Assembly: GCF_950097975.1 (NCBI RefSeq)
Contig: NZ_CATNHF010000023.1
Span: forward strand, 248,001 to 312,000
DNA from: Microbacterium sp. T2.11-28
GTDB taxonomy: Bacteria; Actinomycetota; Actinomycetes; Actinomycetales; Microbacteriaceae
Direction: 5' to 3'
Length of the DNA stretch: 64,000 nt
A program made the position numbers and the translations under genes. The notes under the pieces were generated by a model. It saw only the letters and a program-made list of their open reading frames with translations. It was not told the origin of the DNA and searched no databases. Shown here one piece after another: positions 25,106 to 34,775 of this stretch. The stretch's first letter is position 1. Each line of letters begins with the position of its first letter.

Positions 25106-26711
25106 ACATCCGGAAGACGCCGTAGCCGGCGGGGTCGGGGGCGGGCGCTGCCGCACCGGCGGCCACGACGCCGAGCGCCAGTCCGAGCACGTCGCGGGTC
25201 TGCGCGGGGTCGATGACGCCGTCGTCCCACAGGCGCGACGTCGAGTAGTAGGGGCTGCCCTGGCGTTCGTACTGCTCGCGGATCGGCGCCTCGAAAGCGG
25301 CCTGCTCCTCGGCCGACCACGTCGCGCCGGCCGCCTCGAGCTGGTCTCGGCGCACCGTCGAGAGCACCGACGCGGCCTGCGGTCCGCCCATGACCGAGAC
25401 CCGCGCGCCCGGCCACAGCCACAGGAAGCGGGGCGAGTACGCGCGTCCGCACATCGAGTAGGTGCCGGCTCCGAAGGATCCGCCGACCACGACGGTGAGC
25501 TTCGGCACGCGGGCGCAGGCGACGGCGTTGACCATCTTCGCGCCGTGCTTGGCGATCCCGCCCGCCTCGTACTCGCGCCCGACCATGAACCCGGTGATGT
25601 TCTGGAGGAACAGGAGGGGGATGCCGCGCTGATCGCACAGCTGGATGAAGTGGGCGCCCTTGAGCGCCGACTCGGAGAACAGCACGCCGTTGTTGGCGAG
25701 GATGCCCACGAGATGCCCGTGGATGCGCGCGAAGCCGGTGACGAGGGTCTCCCCGTACTCGCGCTTGAACTCGTCGAACCGGCTGCCGTCGACGAGGCGG
25801 CGGATGATCTCGCGGGCGTCGTAGGGGGTCGTGAGGTCGACCGGGACGACGTCGTAGAGCGTCTCCGGTGCGAACTCGGGCGGATCGACCGGGCCTGCGC
25901 CGACCACCGTCTCGAGCACGCCGGACAGTGCGGGTGCCGGGAGGGTCGCGACGATGTCGCGGACGATCTGCAGCGCGTGCGCGTCGTCGTCGGCGAGGTG
26001 GTCGGTGACGCCGGAGATCCTCGAGTGGGTGTCGCCGCCGCCGAGCTCCTCGGCCGAGACGACCTCGCCCGTCGCGGCCTTCACGAGGGGCGGCCCGCCG
26101 AGGAAGATGGTGCCCTGCTTCCGCACGATCACGGTCTGATCGCTCATCGCCGGGACGTAGGCGCCGCCGGCGGTGGACGAGCCGAGCACGGCGGCGATCT
26201 GCGCGATGCCGTCGCGCGACATCCGCGCCTGGTTGTAGAAGATCCGCCCGAAGTGGTCGCGGTCGGGGAAGACCTCGTCCTGCATCGGCAGGAAGGCCCC
26301 GCCGGAGTCGACCAGCGAGATGCAGGGGAGGCGGTTCTCGGCGGCGATCTCCTGTGCGCGCAGATGCTTCTTCACCGTGAGCGGATGGTAGGTGCCGCCC
26401 TTGACGGTCGCATCGTTCGCGACGACCATGACCGGCCGCCCGTGGACGAGACCGATGCCGGCGACGACGCCCGCGGCGGGCCAGGTGGGCTCGGCGTCCG
26501 GCGCGTCGAGGTCGCAGGCCGCGAGCGGGGCGATCTCGAGGAAGGGGCTGCCGCGGTCCAGCAGCTCGTCGATGCGTTCGCGTACGAGCAGCTTGCCGCG
26601 CTCGACGTGGCGTGCGCGGGAGGACTCGGGGCCGCCGCGGGCGGCGCGGTCGAGCCTCTCGCGCAGGTCGTCGACCAGGGCGCGGTAGTCCGGGGCGGTC
26701 GTCGTCGACAC
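25104..26711 (-). CDS. accD1: Acyl-CoA carboxylase beta subunit (methylcrotonyl-CoA carboxylase type)
   Basis: A 535-residue carboxyltransferase with the crotonase-like fold twice over. The segments [42 protein letters not shown] and [20 protein letters not shown] match methylcrotonyl-CoA carboxylase beta subunits more closely than propionyl- or acetyl-CoA carboxylase subunits. It is first in an operon with the alpha subunit and a MaoC hydratase, the actinobacterial leucine-degradation set. Acyl-CoA dehydrogenase and HMG-CoA lyase genes are not in the window. Two palindromes (26727-26742, 26751-26768) lie directly upstream and probably control the operon. Confidence 0.92.
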   Translation of the reverse strand: MSTTTAPDYRALVDDLRERLDRAARGGPESSRARHVERGKLLVRERIDELLDRGSPFLEIAPLAACDLDAPDAEPTWPAAGVVAGIGLVHGRPVMVVANDATVKGGTYHPLTVKKHLRAQEIAAENRLPCISLVDSGGAFLPMQDEVFPDRDHFGRIFYNQARMSRDGIAQIAAVLGSSTAGGAYVPAMSDQTVIVRKQGTIFLGGPPLVKAATGEVVSAEELGGGDTHSRISGVTDHLADDDAHALQIVRDIVATLPAPALSGVLETVVGAGPVDPPEFAPETLYDVVPVDLTTPYDAREIIRRLVDGSRFDEFKREYGETLVTGFARIHGHLVGILANNGVLFSESALKGAHFIQLCDQRGIPLLFLQNITGFMVGREYEAGGIAKHGAKMVNAVACARVPKLTVVVGGSFGAGTYSMCGRAYSPRFLWLWPGARVSVMGGPQAASVLSTVRRDQLEAAGATWSAEEQAAFEAPIREQYERQGSPYYSTSRLWDDGVIDPAQTRDVLGLALGVVAAGAAAPAPDPAGYGVFRM

Positions 26712-26726
26712 GGCATCCTCGCTTCG

Positions 26727-26768
26727 GTTATCGGTGGATAACTCGATTCAGGTTATCGCTCGCTAACC
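26727..26768. promoter_or_regulatory. Paired operator palindromes before the carboxylase operon
   Basis: GTTATCGGTGGATAAC (26727-26742, perfect 6-4-6 palindrome) and GGTTATCGCTCGCTAACC (26751-26768, near-perfect) lie 16-57 bp before the beta-subunit start at 26711. They share GTTATC/GATAAC-like half-sites, so one regulator may bind both. The regulator is not identified from this window. Confidence 0.6.
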
Positions 26769-26825
26769 GGATTGTCGAGGGCGCGGACGCCGCCCGCCCT
26801 GCCTCCCTGCCTCCCTTCCTGCCTT

Positions 26826-26909
26826 CGCGAGCCGACACCCTTTGTGCGAGCCGACACGATTCGCACCGCATCTCGCGTGTCGGCTCGCACGAAGCGTGTC
26901 GGCTCGGCG
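26826..26909. repeat. Palindromic element, GAGCCGACA family, copy 2
   Basis: The arms 26826-26858 and 26876-26909 (33-34 nt) are nearly perfect inverted repeats, each holding two GAGCCGACAC half-sites, with a 17-nt loop. It lies between the end of the MFS gene and the carboxylase promoter. A related copy is at 21459-21543. Confidence 0.8.
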
Positions 26910-26950
26910 GAGGTGGGATCGGCGGAGGTGGGGTCAGCGGAGGTGGGATC
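26906..26950. repeat. Three tandem 15-bp repeats at the MFS gene end
   Basis: Three units of GGCGGAGGTGGGATC type run from 26906 to 26950. The last unit overlaps the stop codon of the MFS gene (26949-26951). Confidence 0.8.
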
Positions 26951-28289
26951 AGCGCGGGGCGCGGGGGAGGTCGCCGGGCATGCGGATCGGGGTGGTCGAG
27001 GCCACCTCGTCGCTGAACTCCTCGGGGGCGACGACCGTGATCGGGCGCGTCTCGTCGAGCGACAGCGCGAACCGCCGCGACGCGTGGCGGTGGAGGCGAC
27101 CCGACACGAGCAGCCAGGTGAGGCCGATGCCGAACGCCACGAGGGCCGCCACGGCGCCGAGCAGGATCGCGGCCCGCGGACCGAACTGCGCCGCCACCCA
27201 GCCCACGATCGGGGCGCCGATCGGGGTGCCGCCCATGAGGATCGCCATGTACAGGGCGAGCACGCGACCGCGCAGGGCGGGATCGGTGGTGGTCTGCACG
27301 TAGCCGTTGGCGGTGGTGAGCGTCGTCACCACGGCGAAGCCGGTGAACATCAGCGTCACCGCGTACAGCCAGTACGTCGGCATGAACGCCGACACCAGGG
27401 CGGCCGCGGCGAACATCCCGGCGCCGGCGATGACGAAGCGGATCTGCGCCCGGTCGCGGCGGGCAGCCAGCAGCGCGCCGGCGAGGGAGCCGATCGCGAG
27501 GATCGAGCTGAGCAGGCCGTAGCCGTCGGCCTCCTGCCCGAACTCCAGCGCCATCGTCGACGCGAAGATCGGGAAGTTCATGCCGAAGGCTCCGAGGAGG
27601 AACACCATCGAGAAGGCGACCACGAGGTCGGGCCGTCGTGCCACGTAGCGGACGCCGTCGGCGAGGCGCGCCGCTCCCGAGGCCTTCACCCGCGGGATGA
27701 GCTCGTCGATCCGGATCATCGCGAGCGCCACGATCATGGCGAGGAAGGTCACCGCGTTGACGAGGAAGACCCAGCCGGTGCCCACCGCGACGATCACGAC
27801 GCCCGCGACGGCGGGCCCGATCATCCGCGCGCCGTTGAACGACGCCGCGTTCAGCGCGACGGCGTTCGAGGCGGTCTCGCGCGACACGAGGTCGGAGACG
27901 AAGGCCTGCCGTGCGGGGTTGTCGAAGGCGGCGACCACGCCGAGCGCCAGCGCGAACGTGTACATGAGGGGGAGGGTCATGACGCCCGACAGGATGAGGA
28001 CGCCGATGGCCGCCCCGAGGAGCAGGAGCACGGACTGCGTGATCATCAGCAGTCGCCGGCGGTCGAAGCGGTCGGCGACCCAGCCGGTGACCCCGACGAG
28101 CAGGAGCGGCGGGGCGAACTGCAATGCCATGGTGACGCCCATCGCGCCGGCGTCGTTGTCGGTGAGCTCGGTGAGGACGACCCAGCTGAGGGCGGTCGCC
28201 TGCATCCACGCGCCGACGTTCGAGACGAGCGCGCCGATGAACCAGACGCGGTAGTTGAAGACCGAGAAGGAGCGGAACATGGCGCTCAT
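26949..28289 (-). CDS. MFS exporter (DHA3-like)
   Basis: A 446-residue major-facilitator protein with 12 predicted membrane segments. The conserved GWVADRFDRRR loop between helices 2 and 3, FDNPARQAFVSDLV and DPALRGRVLALYMAI are typical of DHA3-type (EntS/MefA-like) exporters. The start at 28289 overlaps the MarR stop by ATGA (28286-28289), so MarR and MFS form an operon and MarR is expected to respond to the exported compound. The substrate is unknown. The C-terminus has a ~40-residue polar tail. Confidence 0.9.
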   Translation of the reverse strand: MSAMFRSFSVFNYRVWFIGALVSNVGAWMQATALSWVVLTELTDNDAGAMGVTMALQFAPPLLLVGVTGWVADRFDRRRLLMITQSVLLLLGAAIGVLILSGVMTLPLMYTFALALGVVAAFDNPARQAFVSDLVSRETASNAVALNAASFNGARMIGPAVAGVVIVAVGTGWVFLVNAVTFLAMIVALAMIRIDELIPRVKASGAARLADGVRYVARRPDLVVAFSMVFLLGAFGMNFPIFASTMALEFGQEADGYGLLSSILAIGSLAGALLAARRDRAQIRFVIAGAGMFAAAALVSAFMPTYWLYAVTLMFTGFAVVTTLTTANGYVQTTTDPALRGRVLALYMAILMGGTPIGAPIVGWVAAQFGPRAAILLGAVAALVAFGIGLTWLLVSGRLHRHASRRFALSLDETRPITVVAPEEFSDEVASTTPIRMPGDLPRAPR

Positions 28290-28750
28290 CGGCCTGCCAC
28301 CTCCCGCATGATGGCGGCCGCATGGGCGAGGACATCGCGCTCCTCGGGCGTCAGCTCGTCGAGGGCGTGCTCCAGCCACGAGTCGCGGCGGCGCACCGTC
28401 TCCTCGACCACCGCGAGACCGGCCTCGGTCAGCTGGATGTTGACCTTGCGGCGGTCGTCGGCGTCGGCGGTGCGGCTGAGGTAGCCCGACTCCTCGAGGG
28501 CGTTCACGGTGCGGTTCATCGAGGGCGCCGTGACGCGCTCGCGGTCGGCCAGCTCGCCCAGCGTGTGGGGGCCGTGGACCTTGAGCGCGGCGAGGACGGC
28601 GAACTGCCCGTCGCTCATGGAGTCGACGGCGCGCTCGGAGCGCAGTCGCCGGGCCAGGCGGAAGGTGGCCATGCGGAAATCGGAGGCCAGAGAGGCCTCG
28701 GTCGACGACGGCGCGGGTGGGGACGAGGGGGAGGGGGTCGTGGTGCTCAT
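28286..28750 (-). CDS. MarR family transcriptional regulator
   Basis: A 154-residue winged-helix repressor. After a ~20-residue Pro/Ser-rich disordered N-terminus, the MarR domain runs from about residue 25 to 145, with LKVHGPHTLGELADRERVTAPSMNRTV as the recognition helix area and DRRKVNIQLTEAG as the wing. It is the first gene of an operon with an MFS exporter, the classic drug-efflux layout. Its upstream region (28745-28787) has four copies of a (T/G)AATGA(G/A) motif on the minus strand that could be the operator. Confidence 0.92.
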   Translation of the reverse strand: MSTTTPSPSSPPAPSSTEASLASDFRMATFRLARRLRSERAVDSMSDGQFAVLAALKVHGPHTLGELADRERVTAPSMNRTVNALEESGYLSRTADADDRRKVNIQLTEAGLAVVEETVRRRDSWLEHALDELTPEERDVLAHAAAIMREVAGR

Positions 28751-28787
28751 TCAATTCATTAGCTTAGCTCATTATCCAGGCTCATTA
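28745..28787. promoter_or_regulatory. Direct repeats in the MarR promoter
   Basis: On the minus strand TAATGAGCC, TAATGAGC, TAATGAA and GAATGAGC follow each other over about 43 bp in an unusually AT-rich stretch, with the last one spanning the MarR start codon. A MarR binding region is plausible. Confidence 0.4.
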
Positions 28788-28828
28788 CCCTTGCTAAGCG
28801 ATTTCGCCGGGCGCGCGGCTTCCCGCCG

Positions 28829-28834
28829 TAGACT
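28829..28834 (+). promoter_or_regulatory. -10 box (TAGACT) of a leaderless transcript
   Basis: TAGACT is followed by seven bases and the ATG at 28842; no ribosome site is present. Confidence 0.5.
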
Positions 28835-28841
28835 CTGCGGC

Positions 28842-29708
28842 ATGCCCGAACTCGCCGAAGAGCGGACCTTCACCGACGCCCACGGCGTCGTCATCTACTA
28901 CGACGTGCGTCCCGCGGCGGGCACCCCGCGGGGCGTCGTGCAGCTGCTGCACGGCGTGGGCGAGCACGCCGGACGCTACCGCGCACTCATCGACGCGCTG
29001 GCCGGCGACGGATTCACCGTCTACGCCGACGACCACCGCGGCCACGGCCGCACCGGAATGGCGCAGCACGGCGGCGACGCCGGCCGGCTCGGCCGGCTCG
29101 GGGCGGGCGGGATGCCGGCCACGCTGGCCGCGTGCCGACAGCTGACCGACATCATCCGCGCCGACCATCCCGATCTGCCGCTCATCGTCATCGGGCACTC
29201 GTGGGGGTCGTTCCTCACCCAGATGCTCGTCGACGACCGGCCCGAGGCCTACGACGCGTTCGTGCTGTCGGGGTCGGCGCTGCGCTGGCCCGGCACGCTC
29301 AACGCCGGCGACCTCAACGCCCCGTGGAAGACGCCCGGAGCCCACGGCGCGGAATGGCTCTCGAGCGATCCCGAGGTCGGTCCCGCGTTCCTGGCGGACC
29401 CGCTGACGACGTCCGAGCCGCTGCTGAAGCTCTTCGGTGTGATCGACGCCGCGCGGCTGTACGGGCGTCCGCGACGCAACCTCGGGCGCGACCTGCCCGC
29501 GCTCCTCATGGTCGGCCAGGACGACACCGTCGGCGGCCCCCGCAGCGTCCACAAGCTCGCCGACGCCTACCGCACCCGCTCGGGCCTGACCGATGTGACC
29601 ACGCTCGTCTATCCCGGCGCCCGTCACGAGATCTTCAACGAGACCATGCAGGCCGACGTCCGTGCCGACCTGCTCGCCTGGCTCGACGCGCGCTTCGCCC
29701 GCCGCTGA
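28842..29708 (+). CDS. Alpha/beta hydrolase, monoacylglycerol lipase-like
   Basis: A 288-residue serine hydrolase of the lysophospholipase/monoglyceride lipase branch. The lid-side GEHAGRYRALIDAL (residues 40-53), nucleophile Ser120 in GHSWGS, an Asp in GQDDTV (near 228) and His in GARHEIFNE (near 262) form the set. It probably cleaves a monoacylglycerol or lysophospholipid in the cytoplasm. The start at 28842 is supported by TAGACT at 28829-28834. It is a single gene followed by a separate promoter. Confidence 0.9.
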   Translation: MPELAEERTFTDAHGVVIYYDVRPAAGTPRGVVQLLHGVGEHAGRYRALIDALAGDGFTVYADDHRGHGRTGMAQHGGDAGRLGRLGAGGMPATLAACRQLTDIIRADHPDLPLIVIGHSWGSFLTQMLVDDRPEAYDAFVLSGSALRWPGTLNAGDLNAPWKTPGAHGAEWLSSDPEVGPAFLADPLTTSEPLLKLFGVIDAARLYGRPRRNLGRDLPALLMVGQDDTVGGPRSVHKLADAYRTRSGLTDVTTLVYPGARHEIFNETMQADVRADLLAWLDARFARR

Positions 29709-29742
29709 CGCGGGTCCCCGCGCCGCGGCTCCCCGCGGCTCG

Positions 29743-29748
29743 TAGGCT
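29743..29748 (+). promoter_or_regulatory. -10 box (TAGGCT) of a leaderless transcript
   Basis: TAGGCT is followed by six bases and the ATG at 29755. Confidence 0.5.
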
Positions 29749-29754
29749 GTGATC

Positions 29755-30804
29755 ATGCACGGTGAGTACAAGGTTCCGGGCGGCAAGCTCGTCGTCGTCG
29801 ATCTCGAGGTCCGGGACGGTCGCATCGCCGACTTCCACCTCGCCGGCGACTTCTTCCTCGAGCCCGACGACGCGCTCCTCGACATCGATGCCGCCGTGAA
29901 CGGGATGCCGGTCGAGTCCGACGTCGCGACGATCGCCGCCGCCGTCCGCGCCGCCCTGCCCGAGGGGGCGCAGCTGCTCGGCTTCACGCCGGAGTCGGTG
30001 GGCACGGCCGTGCGCCGGGCCCTCGTGACCGCGCCCGGCTGGCGGGACTTCGAGTGGGAGGTCGTCCACGAGCGCGCGGTGTCGCCCCGGATGAACCTCG
30101 CCCTCGACGAGGTGCTCACCACGCGCGTCGGCGACGGCCGGCGCCGCCCCACCCTCCGCATCTGGGAGTGGGACGAGTCCGCCGTCGTCATCGGCTCGTT
30201 CCAGTCGTACCGCAACGAGGTCGACCCCGAGGGCGCCGCCCGTCACGGGTTCGACGTCGTCCGCCGCATCTCCGGCGGCGGCGCGATGCTCATGGCCGCC
30301 GGCTCGATCGTCACCTACTCGCTGTACGTCCCGGCATCCCTCGTCGCGGGGATGACGTTCGCCGACTCCTACGCCTTCCTCGACGACTGGGTGCTGCAGG
30401 CGCTGCGGTCGCTCGGCATCGACGCGGTGTACCAGCCGCTCAACGACATCGCCTCGCCACAGGGCAAGATCGGCGGCGCCGCCCAGAAGCGGCTCGCGAA
30501 CGGCGGTGTGCTCCACCACGCGACGCTGTCGTACGACATGGACGGCCAGGTCCTGACCGAGGTGCTGCGCATCGGGCGGGAGAAGCTCAGCGACAAGGGC
30601 ACGGTCTCGGCGGCCAAGCGCGTCGATCCGCTCCGCAGCCAGACCGGTCTGCCGCGCGAGGCGATCATCGAGCGGTTCATCGAGACGTTCACGAAGCTCT
30701 ACGCCGCCGAGCCGGGGACGATCTCCGACGAGGAGTACGCCGAGGCCGAGGCCCTGGTCGCGTCGAAGTTCTCGACCGACGCGTGGCTGCACCGCGTCCC
30801 GTGA
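29755..30804 (+). CDS. Lipoate-protein ligase, LplB-like domain fused in front of LplA-like domain
   Basis: A 349-residue lipoate ligase-family protein. The first ~85 residues (HGEYKVPGGKLVVVDLEV..DFFLEPDDAL) match the small lipoate-protein-ligase C-terminal domain, while the catalytic biotin/lipoate ligase fold follows (about residues 95-330: NLALDEV, RRISGGGAM, GKIGGAAQKR). This is the reverse of the E. coli LplA order and looks like a fusion of the bipartite LplB-LplA enzyme. It would attach lipoate (via lipoyl-AMP) to 2-oxoacid dehydrogenases or GcvH. It overlaps the following methyltransferase gene by GTGA. Confidence 0.9.
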   Translation: MHGEYKVPGGKLVVVDLEVRDGRIADFHLAGDFFLEPDDALLDIDAAVNGMPVESDVATIAAAVRAALPEGAQLLGFTPESVGTAVRRALVTAPGWRDFEWEVVHERAVSPRMNLALDEVLTTRVGDGRRRPTLRIWEWDESAVVIGSFQSYRNEVDPEGAARHGFDVVRRISGGGAMLMAAGSIVTYSLYVPASLVAGMTFADSYAFLDDWVLQALRSLGIDAVYQPLNDIASPQGKIGGAAQKRLANGGVLHHATLSYDMDGQVLTEVLRIGREKLSDKGTVSAAKRVDPLRSQTGLPREAIIERFIETFTKLYAAEPGTISDEEYAEAEALVASKFSTDAWLHRVP

Positions 30805-31817
30805 TCCCCGACGCCGTCCCGGTCCCCGAGCCCGCGCCGGGGTCCGAGCCCGTCGAGGGGTCCGTCACCATCCATCACGGCGACAACCTCGCGGTCGCAC
30901 GCACGCTGCCGGCCGCGTCGTTCACGCTGATCTACCTGGATCCCCCGTTCAACACGGGCCGCGTGCAGGGCAAGGCCGTCGAGAGTGCCGTCCGGGGCGT
31001 GCACACAACTCCGGCAGAACCGGAGGCTGGCGGGCCTCCGCCCGCGGAATCCCGCGCAACCCGCCACGGCGACCCCACGGATCACCGGAGTTATGGCCGC
31101 CCGTCCGTCGGCTCGGGGACCGAGACGGGCGACGCGCCCGTGAAGGCCGGATTCCGAGGCACGACCTACGCGCGGCTCCGCGGCGACCTGCGCGCCTATG
31201 ACGACAGGTTCGACGACTACTGGGACTTCCTCGAGCCGCGGCTGCGCGAGGCCTGGCGTCTCCTCGCCGACGACGGCACGCTCTACCTGCACCTCGACTA
31301 CCGCGAGGCCCACTACGCGAAGGTGCTGCTGGACGCCCTGTTCGGGCGGGAGAGCTTCCTCAACGAGCTCATCTGGGCCTACGACTACGGCGCGAAGAGC
31401 CGGCGCCGCTGGCCCACCAAGCACGACACGATCCTCGTGTACGTGAAGGATCCGGCGCGCTACTGGTTCGACTCCGACGCCGTCGACCGCGAGCCGTACA
31501 TGGCGCCCGGACTCGTGACGCCCGAGAAGGCCGCCCGCGGCAAGCTCCCGACCGACGTCTGGTGGCACACGATCGTCCCCACCGGCGGACGGGAGAAGAC
31601 CGGCTACCCCACGCAGAAGCCGGAGGGAATCCTGCGCCGGATCGTCCAGGCCTCCAGTCGGCCCGGCGACCGGGTGCTCGACCTGTTCGCCGGCAGCGGC
31701 ACCACCGGCTCGGTGGCCGCCGCCCTCGGCCGGCACGCGGTGCTCGTCGACGACAACCCCGAGGCGCTCGCCGTCATGCGGAAGCGGATGCCCGCCGCCG
31801 TCGTCCGCCTCGACTGA
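30801..31817 (+). CDS. Site-specific DNA methyltransferase (amino, beta-class) with in-frame repeat insertion
   Basis: A 338-residue DNA amino-methyltransferase. The catalytic DPPFNTG (motif IV, Asp47 first) precedes the SAM-binding DLFAGSGTTG (motif I, from Asp294), the beta-class order of N4-cytosine/N6-adenine enzymes. Residues ~69-97 are encoded by an AACTCCGGA-type palindromic element inserted in frame, so the loop after motif IV is longer than in relatives. No restriction partner, specificity subunit or second methyltransferase is nearby, so it may be an orphan. Start GTG 30801 overlaps the lipoate ligase stop (GTGA). Whether the insertion is tolerated is unknown. Confidence 0.85.
   Translation: MIPDAVPVPEPAPGSEPVEGSVTIHHGDNLAVARTLPAASFTLIYLDPPFNTGRVQGKAVESAVRGVHTTPAEPEAGGPPPAESRATRHGDPTDHRSYGRPSVGSGTETGDAPVKAGFRGTTYARLRGDLRAYDDRFDDYWDFLEPRLREAWRLLADDGTLYLHLDYREAHYAKVLLDALFGRESFLNELIWAYDYGAKSRRRWPTKHDTILVYVKDPARYWFDSDAVDREPYMAPGLVTPEKAARGKLPTDVWWHTIVPTGGREKTGYPTQKPEGILRRIVQASSRPGDRVLDLFAGSGTTGSVAAALGRHAVLVDDNPEALAVMRKRMPAAVVRLD
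31007..31092. repeat. AACTCCGG palindromic element inside a gene, copy 2
   Basis: AACTCCGG (31007-31014) and CCGGAGTT (31085-31092) enclose 70 nt within the methyltransferase reading frame without stop codons. The ends and length match the intergenic copies at 22425, 47963 and 60916. Confidence 0.8.
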
Positions 31818-31851
31818 CCGACCGCCGCCGGCCGTCAACCGCCGCCGGCGT

Positions 31852-31922
31852 GGCAAAAGCAGGCCGAACCGGCGCGAGGAGAGTGTCGGGGCCGGATCGG
31901 GCCGGTTCAGCCTGCTTTCGCC
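31852..31922. repeat. Palindromic element, AAAGCAGG family, copy 1
   Basis: GGCAAAAGCAGGCCGAACCGGC (22 nt, split here as 31852-31873) and its inverted partner 31901-31922 match in 20 of 22 positions, with 27 nt between. It lies at the junction of the convergent methyltransferase and DUF218 genes, and its right arm encodes the last codons and stop of the latter. A related copy is at 46089-46160. Confidence 0.8.
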
Positions 31923-32587
31923 CCCGGTCCGGCCGAGAAGCGCCGGCGCTCGCGCCGACCGGCGCGGGCGGCGCCGAGAGACGCCACCGCGTCGTAGGCG
32001 GTGAGGGGCAGGCGCAGCGGCCCGATCTCGAAGGGCACGAAGTCGCGGGTCGGCCGCAGGCGGGCGTACAGGTCCGGGGCGATCTCGCGCAGATAGCCTC
32101 GCGCGCGCCGCGCGTGGAGCGTGTTCGAGGCGATGCGGATCGTCCGGGCCTCGCGGAGCCAGGGGAGCGACCGCGCGATGTTCTCGCGCGTCGATCGCGC
32201 GGTCCGCTCGCGGACGATGTCCGACGCCGCGATGCCGCCGCGCACGATCGCGTAGTCCGCCATGACGTCGGCCTCGGCGTGCTCCCCGTGGACGGCGCCG
32301 CCCGAGACGACGAAGAGCCCTCCGGCCGGTGCGGACCGCAGGGCGATCCGCACCCGCCAGGCCTGCAGCGCGTTGATCCGGCCGTCGTCGCGCGAGCGGT
32401 AGCCGAGCACGAGCACGACGTCGCGCCCCGCCGCGGGGCCGTGCTCCGCGACGCGCGGATAGCGGCTCCGCGACGCAGCCCACGCGTGCACCTCCGCGGC
32501 CACGCCGGCGCAGGCGGCGACGGCCGCCGCGGCGATCGCGACGGCCGCCGCGCGCCGCGCCACCTGCATCTCGGGCGCGCGGTTCAC
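31907..32587 (-). CDS. DUF218 (YdcF/SanA-like) membrane-anchored protein
   Basis: A 226-residue protein with one N-terminal membrane segment (about residues 12-30, rich in Ala/Val) and a DUF218 domain (about residues 50-200): VVLVLGYRSRDDGR, FVVSGGAVHGEHAEADVMADYAI and ARSTRENI match YdcF/SanA/ElyC proteins. These act at the cell envelope, in some bacteria in lipid carrier or peptidoglycan steps, but the reaction is not settled. The GTG at 32587 is chosen; ATG 32569 is an alternative. The final codons and TGA stop lie in the AAAGCAGG palindrome. It follows the alpha/beta hydrolase gene by four bases and is probably co-transcribed. Confidence 0.75.
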   Translation of the reverse strand: MNRAPEMQVARRAAAVAIAAAAVAACAGVAAEVHAWAASRSRYPRVAEHGPAAGRDVVLVLGYRSRDDGRINALQAWRVRIALRSAPAGGLFVVSGGAVHGEHAEADVMADYAIVRGGIAASDIVRERTARSTRENIARSLPWLREARTIRIASNTLHARRARGYLREIAPDLYARLRPTRDFVPFEIGPLRLPLTAYDAVASLGAARAGRRERRRFSAGPGAKAG

Positions 32588-32591
32588 GCGG

Positions 32592-33539
<948 letters not shown>

Positions 33540-33590
33540 TCACCGGCGCACCACCCGCGATCGGCGGGAGCCCTCGCTCGGGCGCCGGGG

Positions 33591-34771
<1,181 letters not shown>

Positions 34772-34775
<4 letters not shown>

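Noticed and set aside
30801..31817. Restriction-modification system
   Set aside because: Only a methyltransferase is present; no restriction endonuclease or specificity gene within several kilobases.
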